Part shown: in pieces, positions 21,990 through 33,702 of the stretch
How the letters are laid out: each line of letters begins with the position of its first letter
Numbering within the stretch: the first letter of the stretch is position 1
From: Galeopsis tetrahit
Taxonomy: Eukaryota; Streptophyta; Magnoliopsida; Lamiales; Lamiaceae
Reading direction: 5' to 3'
NCBI GenBank assembly: GCA_963675135.1
Contig: OY776123.1
Location: 4,714,501-4,778,500 of the forward strand
Length of the DNA: 64,000 nt
Position numbers and translations under genes: made by a program
The notes under the pieces: model-generated
What the model was told of the DNA's origin: nothing
What the model saw: the letters and a program-made list of their open reading frames with translations, nothing else
The model's database searches: none

Positions 21990-24880
21990 ATTTAATTTGC
22001 ATAATATTATAGGATTTCATGCATTGTTTACATTAAATTGACTAATTGCACTTGATTTGGAGAAAATGTGTAGTTTGCTATTTTTATAGGAAAAGTGAGG
22101 ATATTTGGAGCAAAATACATCTCGATTACTTCGTGAAGTCAATCGAAGAAAATTCGAAGTGAAATGAGTCTAGATCGAGAAGAAAAATAAATGGGTTGAG
22201 GTTGAGGGGATATAATTTAAAATTCAGCAAGCTAAAAGTCGTGGGCTCAATTTACAGCCCATTTCATGTCCCTCATTGGTTTAATTAGTGGCCCAGAAAT
22301 ATTCATTTGCAAGCTTAGTTGAAGGCCCATTTAATTAAATTAGAAAGGGCGCGGTTATAGACACCCCACCGATCTATTGAGGACACCCACCGAAACTTTT
22401 TTTAATGATAAGTGACATGTAAAATGTCACTTTTACCCCTCTTACAAAATTAAAAATAAGCCAAGATGAGTACACCCCCTCGTTAAATTTCAACAGAATC
22501 ATCCCCACCCTCCGGCCTCCGCCACAAAACAAACACCACCTTAAATAAAATTTCCAGAAACACCACCACCGCCACCACCATTCTTCAACAAAAAAAAACT
22601 ACAAAATTGCAACAAAAATAAATCCTAAACACAACTGTTCTAAAAAAAATTCAAAACATGTTCGAAATTTTTTCCAAAACAAACTCAATATGTTCGATTT
22701 TTTTCCAAAACAAGCTCAATATGTTCGAATTTTTTTCCAAAACAAGCTCAATATGTTCAAAAAAAATTCCAAAACAACTCAAATTTGTCCGAAAAAAAAA
22801 ATCGAACATCTTGTTCGAAAATTTTTCCAAAACAAACTCAAGTTTGTCGAAATTTTTTCCAAAACAAACGAAATATGTTCGAATTTTTTTTCAAAACAAA
22901 CATAGATTGTTCGAAAAAAATCCCAAAACGTCCAAAAACCCTAATTTTTTCACAAACCTAAATTTCCTAATTTTCAAAAACCTAAACTTACTTGAAAGTT
23001 GAAACGGTGGCGGACGAGGAAAAATTTCAAAAAAACCTACCTTGAAACGGGGCCGATTTTTGGTGGGGAGGGGGTCGATTTCTTGTGGAGAGGGGCCGAC
23101 TTCTTACGGATCCGGCGACGGCGTCTTTCTTCAAAGGACGGCGACGACGGCTTTCTTCAACGAACGGCGACGGCGGCCTTCTTATTCAAACAGAAGCGGC
23201 GGTGTGGTTTGCTACGAGGCCTGAGGGGGCGAACGACCGACGATGGCTTGGAGGCCTGAGGAAGCGGCGGCCGACGCGGGAGACAAATTTTTTATTATTT
23301 TTACAGGGGAGGGAAGGCGACGGCCGATGCGGCTGGAGAGGAGGCGGCCGACGAGGCTGGAGAGGGAGGCTCTTGGGCGGCGCTGCGACGTGGGCTGGGC
23401 GGTGACGGAGGAAAGGAAGAGACGGGAGAGTTGGGAGAGGGAGGAAGGTGGGTATACAGAATTGAAATGAAATGGCCGGAAGAATTTAAGGTTTTATGAA
23501 GATGAAGGGTATTTTGGAGTTTTCATAGTGGGTGTCCTCATCTCAATTGTATGTGTCCTCATCTCGTGGGTGTCCTCAATAGATCGGTGGGTGTCTATAA
23601 CCGCACCCAATTAGAAAGGGCATGCCTAATTTCAAATTGGGAGGCAGCAGGCCGGCTGGAATTAATGAAGCCCAAACATTTATTTAATCAATTGGGGCCC
23701 ATTTCTTGCCATCAACATTTTCAATAGAAAAGAGTTGCTGGACATTTGGAAGAGCAACACACACACAGACGCGAATTGGGCGAGAAACAGGGGCAACTCC
23801 CATTGGGGAGAAATCTCTTCTCCTTCCCACCACTCCACTCATTAGATACTTTAGCTTGTTATTTCATTTCATAGATAGATTTCAATTTAGTATTTCATTT
23901 TATTGTTGGTGAGATTGAAGTATTTGAAGATAAGAGGTGATATTTTTCTATTATTGCAAATTTAATTTGGTAATTTCAATTTCATCAATGTTTTGTAGTT
24001 TAATTTACATAAGTTTTATTCTAGTTGTCAATTTAGACATGGGCTAATCCTTAATTGCCTTGGGTGTTGATGTTTTGATGATAATTTAGTGTAATTGTGG
24101 ATTAATTGCATGATTAGCTTAGAATTTGAGTGTTTATGTTTCTAGAGTTGTACTTTGATTGATTCATTTGGTTGATCAACCCTATTAGCGAGCATGTTCG
24201 ATTATGTTTATTGCAACGAGAGTTGGGTAGCATGATTGGGAGTGTGAGTGTGAGCTTTGGTCAATTGAATAGAAGTTAATTAGTAATTAGCTAACCGAGA
24301 GAAGGTTAATGGCTAGACCGACAACTTTAGACATTAAACAAATAGAGGTCGTCTAGGAGTTTGGTGAGAGGGCGTTTCATAAGCATTAGTAACCGTGTTG
24401 AAAGTGTTTATGCAACACTATCTTAGGAGCTTATGGTATTTGGTTAGATCCTATAATTGCTAATCAATGCACGATGTTGACCTATGCCTTTCGAGGGGGT
24501 TTACACACACATGTGATAGCCTTTAGCTTAACCCGAATTCTTAGTAAAATCATGTAATTAGTTCACTAGTTCACTTAATTGCTCACAAAACGGATACACC
24601 CGAGGCAATACTTTCCCACCTTGCACTTTCATTATTGAGAGTTAGTTTAGTTGTTTGCATTATTTTTTATTTTCTTAATTGGTATTAGCTTTATCCTCCC
24701 GTTTAGCTTCTATAACACCATTTTAACTTATAGTTTTGGGGCTCCACGCTCTCTCTAGGTCCTTGGACGATAACTACTAGGTCGTATACTTACTCAACTA
24801 TAACGAACCCATACGCTTGTGGGGATTGTTATTGTTGTACAAAAAGTGTGCAAAAATACGAACCAAGTCAATCAACTTCC
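21990..24880 (+). mobile_element. LTR-like sequence of a Ty3-type element, split by a Mutator-like insert
   Basis: After removal of the insert at 22347-23608 the two flanks join into one non-coding stretch. Its features recall the LTR 3' region of plant Ty3 elements: GGGGCTCCACGCTCTCTC, then CCTTGGACGATAACTACTAG, CTTGTGGGGATTGTTATTG and GTGCAAAAATACGAACCAAG near 24740-24870. The borders are not defined and no target duplication was found. It could be a solo LTR or a truncated element. Confidence 0.4.
22347..23608. mobile_element. Non-autonomous Mutator-like element, TIR group 1 (copy a)
   Basis: The TIRs start GGGCGCGGTTATAGACACC (left) and, inverted, GGGTGCGGTTATAGACACC (right), and extend about 45 bp through TCTATTGAGGACACCC. 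A perfect 9-bp duplication AATTAGAAA flanks it (22338-22346 and 23609-23617). The interior holds a run of about 40-45-bp repeats (CCAAAACAAACTCAATATG..., about 22660-22930). A GC-rich, gene-like block follows (about 23000-23440), with overlapping short ORFs but no recognised domain. There is no transposase. Confidence 0.9.
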
Positions 24881-25817
24881 CATACATAAATGTGGAGAGA
24901 GAGAATAGATGGAAACAAAGATACCTCATCTAGATAAGAAGTGTTTAGGGGCATGACAACTTTTGAAAGGGATTGTGGTATTCAGTTTTATATGTGTAGA
25001 TGATGTACTGTTGTATCGTTATAGATCTTCTTTTGGATGTATTTTGCAGTTTACGAAAGCATTAACTCATATTTTCTTCACGTTAACTGATCCTAGATTC
25101 TTGATGTTTTTATCTTTAGCCCTGTATACCTACAATTTCAAACCATCTACATGTTTAGCAGTAGTTGACGTACGGAGGCGATCAAGCAGAACTGTGCAAT
25201 GGTTATCTGGTTCTGAAATGAGTAATTTAAAAATAAGATAAACTGTTTTAATTTTTTGCAAAAGTATGAAGGAGATTACATACACATTTATTGTTCTTAT
25301 TTTAAAACTTTGATCCTGGATATGCCCATCTTCATCACTATTATAAGATCAAAATGCTTATGGTTTGGACATGCAATTTTTTTTTTCTAATTGCTTGGTT
25401 TATCGTAGACAAAACTTGTATAAATTTGATTATCATCCTGGCAATTGCATGTCAAATTATCATTATCATCATCATCTTATTCTTCTTTCCGGAAGTTAAT
25501 TTGTATAGATTTGATTCAATATGCTTAACCTTCAAAAAGATTTTCCTAACCGACATATATTATTTTCAATTTCAAGCTTGTGATTCTAAAAAAAATTTAT
25601 CTTATTTTTCGTTCTTACGTCTGTTTCCTTATTCTTTTTAACACTTTTATTAGATTTAAATATTTCTATGTATAACCTATTGCAAAAAGTTTGTGCAGCA
25701 ACAATTCGCAATTCACTTGTAGTATTGTCAACGTGTAAAGGTTTAGATTATATAAACTTCTTTTTTTCATCACAAAAAAATTATAAATTATATTTTTATA
25801 TAGGGTTGGGCTGTTGT
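24881..25817. other. Sequence without recognisable gene
   Basis: Short ORFs at 24963-25241 and 25354-25641 have no family that I recognise; the second is low-complexity and hydrophobic through T-richness. I see no tRNA, repeat or transposon end here. Confidence 0.35.
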
Positions 25818-26569
25818 GTACTCAAGTACACCGTGTACTTGAGTCCAATTTTAAATAGGGCCCAATCAAATATATATAATAATGCACAAAAAATTTAATA
25901 TAAATTGTTATAGCCCAGCGGCTGGCCTTCGAATATTTAACTACAAGTAAATAATAAAATTTGTAAAACTAATAACAATTTTTTTGCACGTTGGCACCCG
26001 TTTATCTAGATTATAAAAGTGCAATTACTAATAAAAGAAATATGTATTTTAATAGTCATAAAAGTGTAAGTTTTAAATAATAAAATGTGAAAAATTAATA
26101 ACAATTTTAAAAAAAAAAAAAAATTGGAACCAATATAAATAATAAAATGTGAAAAATTCAATGATTGAGAAAATAAAATCATTAGAAATATTGATTGAAT
26201 TTTGTATGTTATGATTTCTATCAAGAATGTTGGGTCTAGTTGAATTTTGTATGTTATGATTTCTATCAAGAATGTTGGGTCTAGTTTGAGGTGCATGTAT
26301 TTTCTTTTATGTATGATATTCGACAACATCATATATATCATTGTATGTTGATAAATATTTTTTGTTGCCTAATTTATATAATAACACTTTTATTAATTGC
26401 ACTTACTAATAATATCATTAATAGTAATAAAAGTGCAAGTAAAAAAAATAGCACCAGTTTTTATAGATTATGAAAGTGCAAGTACAAATAATGTATCATT
26501 AGCATACACTTTTCAGTTATAATATCATACATTTTTCAGTTATAATAACATAAACTTTTCAGGGCTAGT

Positions 26570-26839
26570 CTTGGGTGAGACCGTCTCACAGAATGAGATT
26601 CGTGAGACGGCCCTTATATATAAAAAGTGATAATGTTTGAGCAAAAAGTGATAGTGTTTAAGTAAAAAGTGATAGTCACTTTTGTTAAAAATATTATCAC
26701 TTTTTACATAAACATTATCACTTTTTTAACAACCCAAAATCTGGAAAAAAAAATATGGGTTATTCTACCCAAAATTTTGAAATATGGGTTAAAATGACTC
26801 GTCTCACAGAAAAAGATCCGTGAGACGGTCTCACACAAG
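26570..26839. mobile_element. MITE with GTGAGACCGTCTCAC termini
   Basis: The left end is CTTGGGTGAGACCGTCTCAC and the right end, inverted, is CTTGTGTGAGACCGTCTCAC. Each end also contains a second inverted GTGAGACG motif. The centre repeats AAAAGTGATAATGTTT-type words. The target duplication is unclear. It interrupts the CATACACTTTTCA array. Confidence 0.6.
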
Positions 26840-26859
26840 TTTTTGCCAACTTTTCATTA

Positions 26860-27195
26860 ATATATAACTTACACCTTTTCATTAATAAACACATACACTT
26901 TTTAGTTATAATAAAATACATTTTTCATTAAATCGATCATACACTTTGCAGTTATAATAACATATATTTTTCATTAATAAAACATACACTTTTCATTAAT
27001 ATATCATACACTTTTCAGTTATAATAACATACACTTTTCATTAATATATAACTTACACTTTTCATTAATAGATCATACACTTTTCAGTTATAATAACATA
27101 CAATTTTCATTAAAAACCATGTTGCATTTTTCAATATAGTAACATACACTTTTCATTAAAAAAACAAAGATACACTTTTTAGTTATAAGAACATA
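26860..27195. repeat. AT-rich tandem array
   Basis: Interspersed units ACTTTTCATTAATA and ACTTTTCAGTTATAATAACA alternate about a dozen times. Similar units lie left of the MITE at 26500-26560, so the array was split by that insertion. Confidence 0.75.
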
Positions 27196-27360
27196 CACTT
27201 TTTCAAAAAAAAAAAAAAAAAATCGAAAAAAATAAAAAAGTCAAAGTTTGACTGTTGACCGGTCAACGGTCAACTTTTGACTAGTCAAAGTCTACTCAAG
27301 TACACGATGTACTTGAGTACATACAAGACTTTGGCTTTTATATATTATAAAAATAAAATA

Positions 27361-27397
27361 ATAACACATCTGTGCATCGCACGGGCAAAAAAACTAG
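27361..27397 (+). mobile_element. Candidate Helitron 3' terminus
   Basis: A short hairpin (GTGCATCGCAC) is followed by GGGCAAAAAAA and CTAG, then T. Plant Helitrons end in a hairpin about 10 nt before CTRR and insert in front of T. The matching 5' TC end was not found, so the extent is unknown; the palindrome-rich block to the left may be its body. Confidence 0.5.
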
Positions 27398-27700
27398 TTC
27401 TTGTAAAACTCGTTTAGTTTCTTCATTCAAAATCAAAATCATTTTCATTCATCTTGTTATCTTGATTGCTAATATGGTATCAGAGCACAAGAAGTTTGAG
27501 TGTAGAACTCAAGAAACCAAGCATAAAACTTGTAAACAAAATCAATCAGATAAAATTGAAAATTCTACCAAGAATTTCAGGAGTACCCAAAAATACCAAA
27601 AAAACTAGGGCAAGAAATCTAAGCATAAAACTCAAAAGTCGTCTGATATTGAAGGGAACGAAGATGCGGAAACATTTGGGATTTAAGGCTTATCTAAAAC
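27398..27700 (+). mobile_element. Ty1/copia LTR end and primer-binding site
   Basis: TGGTATCAGAGC at 27475-27486 is the standard primer-binding site complementary to initiator tRNA-Met used by plant copia elements. The preceding roughly 75 bp (TTCATTCAAAATC ... CTTGATTGCTAA) would be the LTR 3' end. The following sequence is a degraded leader with short ORFs (27372-27741) and no recognisable gag. The LTR appears cut on its left by the Helitron-like end. Confidence 0.6.
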
Positions 27701-28140
27701 TAATTTTAAATGATGTACCTATAAATGTCACTAAAAAATAGTTCATTCCAAATTAACAATATGAAATGAAAATAAGAAAAATAATGATTGAAAATTAGTC
27801 AAGAAGAAATATGATTTTAAGGCATATACAATACTTAAAAATTAATTAATTGATCAAGAAGAAATATGATTTGGTCATTAAGGATTGATTAATTAATTTT
27901 TCAATTCATTCAATACAACACCCAAGGCCATTTCAATCCCTCCCAATAGTTATCTATTTCTCAAGTTCATAATAAATAAATTAGGTGATTTGTTTAAATT
28001 CTATTTAATTAAATAATTTCTCAATCTAAATGCTCTCAAATGAGATTACATACACAAATATCATATAAATTAATTCGTAAATATCATCCAAAGTACGTAA
28101 CCGTAAATATTTTTACATAATCTCAAATATAATAAAAAAA
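27701..28140. other. AT-rich stretch
   Basis: A short direct duplication (CAAGAAGAAATATGATTT at about 27800 and 27855) is the only structure I see. There is no gene. Confidence 0.4.
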
Positions 28141-28777
28141 TAATAAAAAAAGGAGGGGGAGGGGAGAAAGCTTAGACTAATGTGGATAGTGGAGAATGAA
28201 AATCCTCAAGCTAAATCTTGAGCTCAAAAAATGAAGAACATCTTCTACTAGGTGGTGGTGTAGAATTTGCAGTTGTTAAAAAATATCTTATGTCCTTTTT
28301 TTTTCTTTTTCTCCACAGCTACTGCCTCCTCAGAAGATGGATTGGGTATTAAAAAAGAGAGAAAAAAAAGTGGTCAACTATCATTGTTTAATTTGTGATT
28401 GGAAAAAAAAAATGCATTATAAGACAAATCAGTGTCGACAATCTCCAAATATAATAAAAAAATCACAGAGATTAAAAAATAAAAAGGGAAAAAGAAGGAG
28501 AAAGGGAAGGAGCGGCAGCCTAGAGGGGCTGGGGTTCGGCGGCGATAGGGTGGAACAACGGGAGCAGTAGTGGAATGGGATGGGGTGGGAAGAAGAATGA
28601 GGAAGAAGGAGAGAAATGAAAAAAAAGAGTTTAATGGATATGTGTATCAAAGTCAATTTTAGAAAGGGAAAGGTATAATAGACCATTTGGGGGAATACAT
28701 TTATTTTAAGGGTAGTTAGGGGTGCGTGTATTGGGGGAGTATATTTAACAAACCGGAGGGGTATATAACCCACGCCC
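28141..28777. mobile_element. Right part of a Mutator-like element, TIR group 2 (left end lost)
   Basis: The right end, inverted, reads GGGCGTGGGTTATATACCCC and continues through TCCGGTTTGTTAAATATACT; it is closely related to the TIR at 33167 (GGGTTGGGGTATATACCCC). A GC-rich interior (about 28500-28580) with a following A/G-rich tract resembles the other members. No matching left TIR or duplication is found nearby, so it is truncated. Confidence 0.55.
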
Positions 28778-28861
28778 AATTGAAATTTAGGCTGCAATCG
28801 GGCCTCAACTTTGGGCCACTGAAAAATACACAGCAATTTGGGCTTTAAGGTGGGTTATCAT

Positions 28862-30066
28862 TAGGGGTGAAAACGGATCGGATACGGACGGATAGTGCTT
28901 ATAACGTATTCTAAACCATATTTTTTTCTCGAATTCGGAGTCGGATACGGAAAAGCCGGATTCGGATACGAATTCGGAATATTCGGTATACGGATACGGA
29001 ACGGATATCGGACGAATCCGGGCCGGATTCGAATAACTATAATCGGATAATATATTTCAAATGGAAATCATCAAAATGTGATTGAAACACATACAAAATC
29101 AACAAACATGAAATCATCAAAATATATCCTTCGTAAACATCACCACTCCAGCACAACATAACGCCTAAGAAGAGATATATAATATTATACCCAAGCATGA
29201 ATAAAGCAATCAACAAACTACTCCTAAGCCAAAGAATTACAGTTCAAAGTAATTATCAATGTTTTTCAAAATCTGAAGAAAAGAACAACACAAAATCGCA
29301 CCACCTCCTCGGCCATTGTCGCTACAAAAAATGGGAACAGAGCCGCATCTGTTTCTGTGGGTCGCCTCCATGGATTGTCGAAAGAGAGAGAGATAAAAGG
29401 GGGGTTCTGAGAGAGTCGATTGAAAGAACAATTGAAACAAAATGTGAAACTATCAAAAGTGGAATAATTGATTTCAATCCATTTTTATGTTCTACAATTG
29501 GTTTTTGGTAAGGAAATGTACACACTAATTCTTCTCGTAGATTACAAATTGATATGTCCCAATCCATGAATATTTAATTTTTCTAATTTATTGTATGGTG
29601 CAAACTTAGATGAACCATTTTGATTTTATCCATATAAAAAAAATGGAATGATAATTGAATAATTGACTATGTGTGGACATAAGTTATATTAGTAAATTAT
29701 GGTTTATTAAATTTACATCTAGGTTTCTGTGGTGTAGTGGTTCGATCCCGGGCAAGTACATTGCTTTTTTATTAGGTTTTTTAGTTTTTAATAAGGCCCA
29801 ATAATGTTATAAGTTATAATAGAGCTTTAATAAAATTAATATAAAATAAAATATATTAAAAAATCCGGGTATCCGGATTTATTATCCGGATAATATTCGA
29901 TAAAATATGGGAAAACTCGAATACGGTCGGATATTATGTATTCCGAATTCGAATCCGAAGTCAACTATCCGTATCCGCCCGGATACTAAATTTTTATACC
30001 GAATTCGTATCCGACCGGATACGGTTCCGAATCGGTCGGGAAATATCCGATCCGTTTTCACCCCTA
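28862..30066. mobile_element. Non-autonomous hAT element
   Basis: The TIRs are TAGGGGTGAAAACGGATCGG (left) and, inverted, TAGGGGTGAAAACGGATCGG (right). A perfect 8-bp duplication GTTATCAT flanks it (28854-28861 and 30067-30074). The subterminal regions (about 200 bp each) are packed with CGGATACGGA/TATCCGGAT words, typical of hAT subterminal repeats. The interior has short ORFs only (for example 29197-29511, no recognised product) and a tRNA-like scrap. Confidence 0.92.
29722..29753 (+). pseudogene. tRNA-like fragment (A box fused to B box)
   Basis: GGTTTCTGTGGTGTAGTGG matches the 5' half of a tRNA-Val-type gene, with A box TGGTGTAGTGG. It runs straight into TTCGATCCCGGGC (B box GGTTCGATCCC plus the 3' side of the T stem). 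The two boxes share GGTT, so the anticodon arm is missing. It cannot form a tRNA but could be a relic of a tRNA-derived SINE or a tRNA deletion. It sits inside the hAT element. Confidence 0.55.
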
Positions 30067-30075
30067 GTTATCATT

Positions 30076-30704
30076 AGGCCACAGTTATACGCACACGGGG
30101 CTTTGTTGAGTATGCCTATCGAGATTTTTTCACAAATTAGTTGCTTGTGAAATGTCAATTATATCCTTTGCTAAAATTAAAATAAATTATCGTGATTAGA
30201 ACACCCACCCCCATTTCACGAGAGAATTGTCTCCCATCGTCACCACCACACCAAAATCATTCTCATCATCAACATGAAATCTCAAAATAAACTAGAAACG
30301 AAAAAAATGATTTTTTTTTTCAAACAAACTAAATAATTCCAACACATAGACAACAATCTCATTCAACTTTTTAATATTAAATTTGTTCTTCAATCAACCA
30401 GTTACGAAAAATACAACAATTTTTTACAAAAGAAATTAATAAAAAAAGTCCTAAATCTCGAAGAAAAAATAAAAAAAATATTGATTTTTGAATATGCCTG
30501 AATTTCGGTAAAAAATTTCGAATTGAAACAAAAATTCGAAAAAGAGAAAGAAATTTAAAAAAAAGTACAAAAAATTTCAAATTTCGTGGCGGGGATTTCG
30601 AAGAAGAAGGGCAATTTAGATTTTTCAAGGGGTGTGTACTCATCATGCGAGGGTGTAGTAAGCGAATGGGTGTCCTCAACAAAGCCGTGTGTGTAACTAT
30701 GCCC
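30076..30704. mobile_element. Non-autonomous Mutator-like element, TIR group 1 (copy b)
   Basis: The left end is GGCCACAGTTATACGCACAC and the right end, inverted, is GGGCATAGTTACACACACGG; both continue into GGCTTTGTTGAG. The duplication is TTATCATT (30068-30075 and 30705-30712). The interior has AATTTCGAATTGAAACAAAA-type words related to copies a and d. The left duplication overlaps the right duplication of the adjoining hAT element. Confidence 0.78.
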
Positions 30705-30904
30705 TTATCATTTCTTGAATTAAATTTGATGTCGTACTCAATTTTTTATTTGTTTACTTCACTAAAAAATAGTCACGGGTTTTACTTTTAAAATTGTTCA
30801 ATTTACCTATAAAATTAGCAAACTACTAGTACCTTTTTCATAATCAAGTGCAATTAAAAAAAAAAAAACATTTTATTAAATTGCATATAAAATGTTCAAA
30901 AAAA

Positions 30905-32496
30905 TCATGCAATTTTCACCTGAATCACCGAACCTAGCTTCCACCTGGTCACATTCCGGATAAGGTTACTGGCTGACCAGATAATTTTCCACTTAAAACT
31001 CAAACTCCTATCTACCAAGGGATGATGAGAGAAACCAGCCCTTGACAAACATTTCGCTTTACGCACTTGAAATACGAAAAAAAATCTAACTTTGTAATTA
31101 ATATCCATCCTATCTTATTTTTATTTTAAACACCATACCACCCTTTTTGAGAACCGCATCACCCCTCTAGAATTTTTAGCATCATTAGCCAACAAAACTT
31201 ATTCAACATAATATATAGCTCATCGATCAAGTTTAAAGGAAGTAAAAAAAAAACACTCATACAAAAGGTTAGAGTTGTATGTAGAGCCTGTTGGGTCGGC
31301 CCGCCCCCGCGTATAAAAATGGTGGGTTGGATTGAGTAATTTAGATCCGTTTAAAAAGCGGGCCCGTATGGACCAGACCGTATGGGTCGTGGGTTTTGGC
31401 GGGTTGGACCGCGGACGGGGCGGTTGGACCACGGGCTTTTAAAAAACTATTTTTTTAATTTTTAAAATTGAATTGTAATTAAAAATGTGATAACTAAAAT
31501 TTTACGAATTCAATTCAACTTTAAATCAAGATTCAAAATCACAAAAATATTATACTATTAAACAAAATTGAGATTTGAGAATAAGAATACACCATTGTCA
31601 TCCATGTATTTACATGACTTCGGGAGAGATATAATAATTAATGTAGATTTAAATCTCTTTTTAAAATTTTTCTTTTTATAAGAGCATAATTATCATTAGT
31701 AGATTCAAATAGAGTGTGGAGAGACGTGTATTCGTAAATTGATATTTGCTACTGATAGTAGGGTTGATTTGTTAATTAATCTTTCATTGAATATTATATA
31801 TTGATTCCACTCTTTTGGCAATAAGGATTTAAACAGTTTGAAGGTTTAAATTTTAGTTCGATTAATTTGTTAATTAAACAAAATAATATATATTTGAGGT
31901 CTACTTTCTGATTATAAGAGATTAAAATTATTGACGTCAACTGTGTGGGTTTAATCAAAGATTATTCCAAATTATTTGCACAATTATTTTTTTAAATAAA
32001 TGTGAAAAGGTAAAAAATTAATATATAAAGAAAAAGCCTGTGGGCTAGCCCGCAACCCACCGTGGGTTGGGTTGGGTTGAGCATTTTTTAAACCGTACCC
32101 GCCGTGGACCGGCCCGCCAAAACCCGTAAAATGACGGGTTGAAGTGGGTTGTGGACCGGCCCGCCCCGTTAGCCCGTTTTGACAGCTCTAGTTGTATGGG
32201 TTGCCATTTTGATAAAGACCTACTTACTTGCCTTCGATAATTTTTTTATAACCCCGCGAGTGCAAATAGAACCACATCATCTTATAAATATATACAAATA
32301 TCTCTTCCTTGTTCCGACCAACCCATGATGGCAACCCCAAATAACGACTTGTATCAAGCGGGTGATGAACCTCCAAGATACTTTCAATAATAGTTTTAGC
32401 TCCAACATCAACACGTTTACTGAAAAAAATACTCACCTTTACCATAATCGTGGAACAGTCACGACACATCTTAACTCCATTCAACCGACCCTCCAT
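30905..32496 (-). pseudogene. Decayed LINE ORF2 (LINE 2), split by a hAT element
   Basis: Reading leftwards from 32496, frames encode MVKVSIFFSKRV, then ILEVHHPLDTSRYLGLPS and WVGRNKEEIF, the reverse-transcriptase thumb region of plant L1s. After the insert at 31282-32190 the match resumes with FLLPLNLIDELYIMLNKFCW (about 31250-31180). It ends with a zf-RVT-upstream stretch containing LSFKWKIIWSASNLIR (about 31030-30905). Several frames and stops are involved, so it is dead. No 5' part with the catalytic motifs is seen. Confidence 0.75.
31282..32190. mobile_element. Non-autonomous hAT element inside LINE 2
   Basis: The ends are TAGAGCCTGTTGGGTCGGCC (left) and, inverted, TAGAGCTGTCAAAACGGGCT (right). 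A perfect 8-bp duplication GTTGTATG flanks it (31274-31281 and 32191-32198). Subterminal GGCGGGTTGGACCG-type words dominate both ends. Length is 909 bp, with no transposase. Confidence 0.9.
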
Positions 32497-32499
32497 ATT

Positions 32500-33158
32500 G
32501 GTTTGTCTCGGTCAATGCGTCCAAATTAAACGCACAACGAATTTACAAATCTAACTTCAATCCACCAGTGATAAAACGACACCATGTGAAGCTGCCACGA
32601 AGTCGATTTGTGCTCTAGTACATATAAAGCATGCTAGAGAGATATCCAGCGCGGGAACCCCAACGTTCAAGTCAAAAAATCGGTGATCTCAAGAAACATT
32701 CAGAGAAATCTCAATCACTAATGAGAATATCTCCTTAAATGCAATATCAATCTTGATATGTGAGTAAAAATAGTGTTTCTCAGATAGCTAGTATATGTTA
32801 GTAAAACGGTAGTGTGTGTGTGTTCTATATGTTCATTTAAGCATAATGATACTGATAAAATGTATAAAACATACCTTGGGGGAGAAAATTATGTATATAG
32901 CTTATCTCAAACCTCGTCTGGTTGACTAGACCCGCTTATCTTCAGTCCATCTAACGACTCAGTCAACTTCAATCTCTAACTATCATTCCTTATTCAAATT
33001 GGCCTACTGGCCACTGGACCGGTCTAAAAAAATAGGGGAAAGTGGGCTAGATAATGGTGCATACTCAACCTCTAGGGTCCTCTAGCTCGTGGGCTTTCGA
33101 CCCAAGTCTGATTGAACTCATTCTAACGTGGGCCTGGGACTCCAAATCCATCACAGCA
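32500..33158. other. Stretch without recognisable gene
   Basis: It may include the 5' remainder of LINE 2, but no reverse-transcriptase motif is legible. I see no RNA gene or transposon end. Confidence 0.3.
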
Positions 33159-33702
33159 CATATAAAGGGTTGGGGTATATACCCCTCCAACTTTGTTTAA
33201 TACACTCCCCCTCCATTTTTATTAATTCAATATATATATGAAATACCAATTTTACCCCTTAGTAAAATAGTATAGATACATACACACACCCTTATAACCC
33301 TAACCCTAATTTTTCTCATCTTCCTCCTCGTTTTCTCTTTTCCTCCCACATTTCTCCTCCTTATTCTCATCCACCGCCGCCTGCGTTCGCCACCGCCCTT
33401 CTCTCCTCCTCCTTCCTCGTTTCTCGCCTCCTCTTCACCTCCGCCGCTGCCCATCTTCTTTCTTTTTGTAATTCTTCTACTCGCCCTCGGCCGCCGCTCC
33501 ACCCCCAGCGCTCGCCGCCGCTCCGGCTTTCCCTTGGCCGTGGCGGCCCATCCCCAGCGCTCGTCGCCGCTCCGGCTCTCCGTCGGTCGTCGCGGCCCGC
33601 CCGCCCTTAGCGCTCGCCGCCGTGGCCCTCCAGCCGCTTCATCTTGCCCCCACCTTCCTCTGCCTGAGAACAGGTTTGCTTTTTTTTTTTTTTTTTCTTT
33701 CG

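Larger units (their letters stand above)
25818..27321. mobile_element. Foldback-type element with palindromic ends
   Basis: Both ends carry a palindrome in the same form: GTACTCAAGTACACCGTGTA plus CTTGAGT at 25818-25844, and TACTCAAGTACACGATGTAC plus TTGAGTACA at 27293-27321. Between them lie AT-rich repeats and a separate MITE. I cannot show a target duplication. The whole may be the body of a Helitron whose 3' end is at 27397. Confidence 0.45.

Noticed and set aside
22658..23002. 114-codon ORF rich in Lys, Asn and Phe
   Set aside because: It is a read-through of short tandem repeats (CCAAAACAAACTCAATATG type) in Mutator-like copy a.
22999..23470. Overlapping Arg/Gly-rich ORFs
   Set aside because: They lie in three frames of one GC-rich block with no conserved motif; treated as the element interior.
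25354..25641. Hydrophobic 95-codon ORF as a membrane protein
   Set aside because: Hydrophobicity arises from T-rich sequence; no family, context or second line of evidence.
29722..29753. Functional tRNA gene
   Set aside because: The anticodon arm is missing; only the fused A and B boxes remain.
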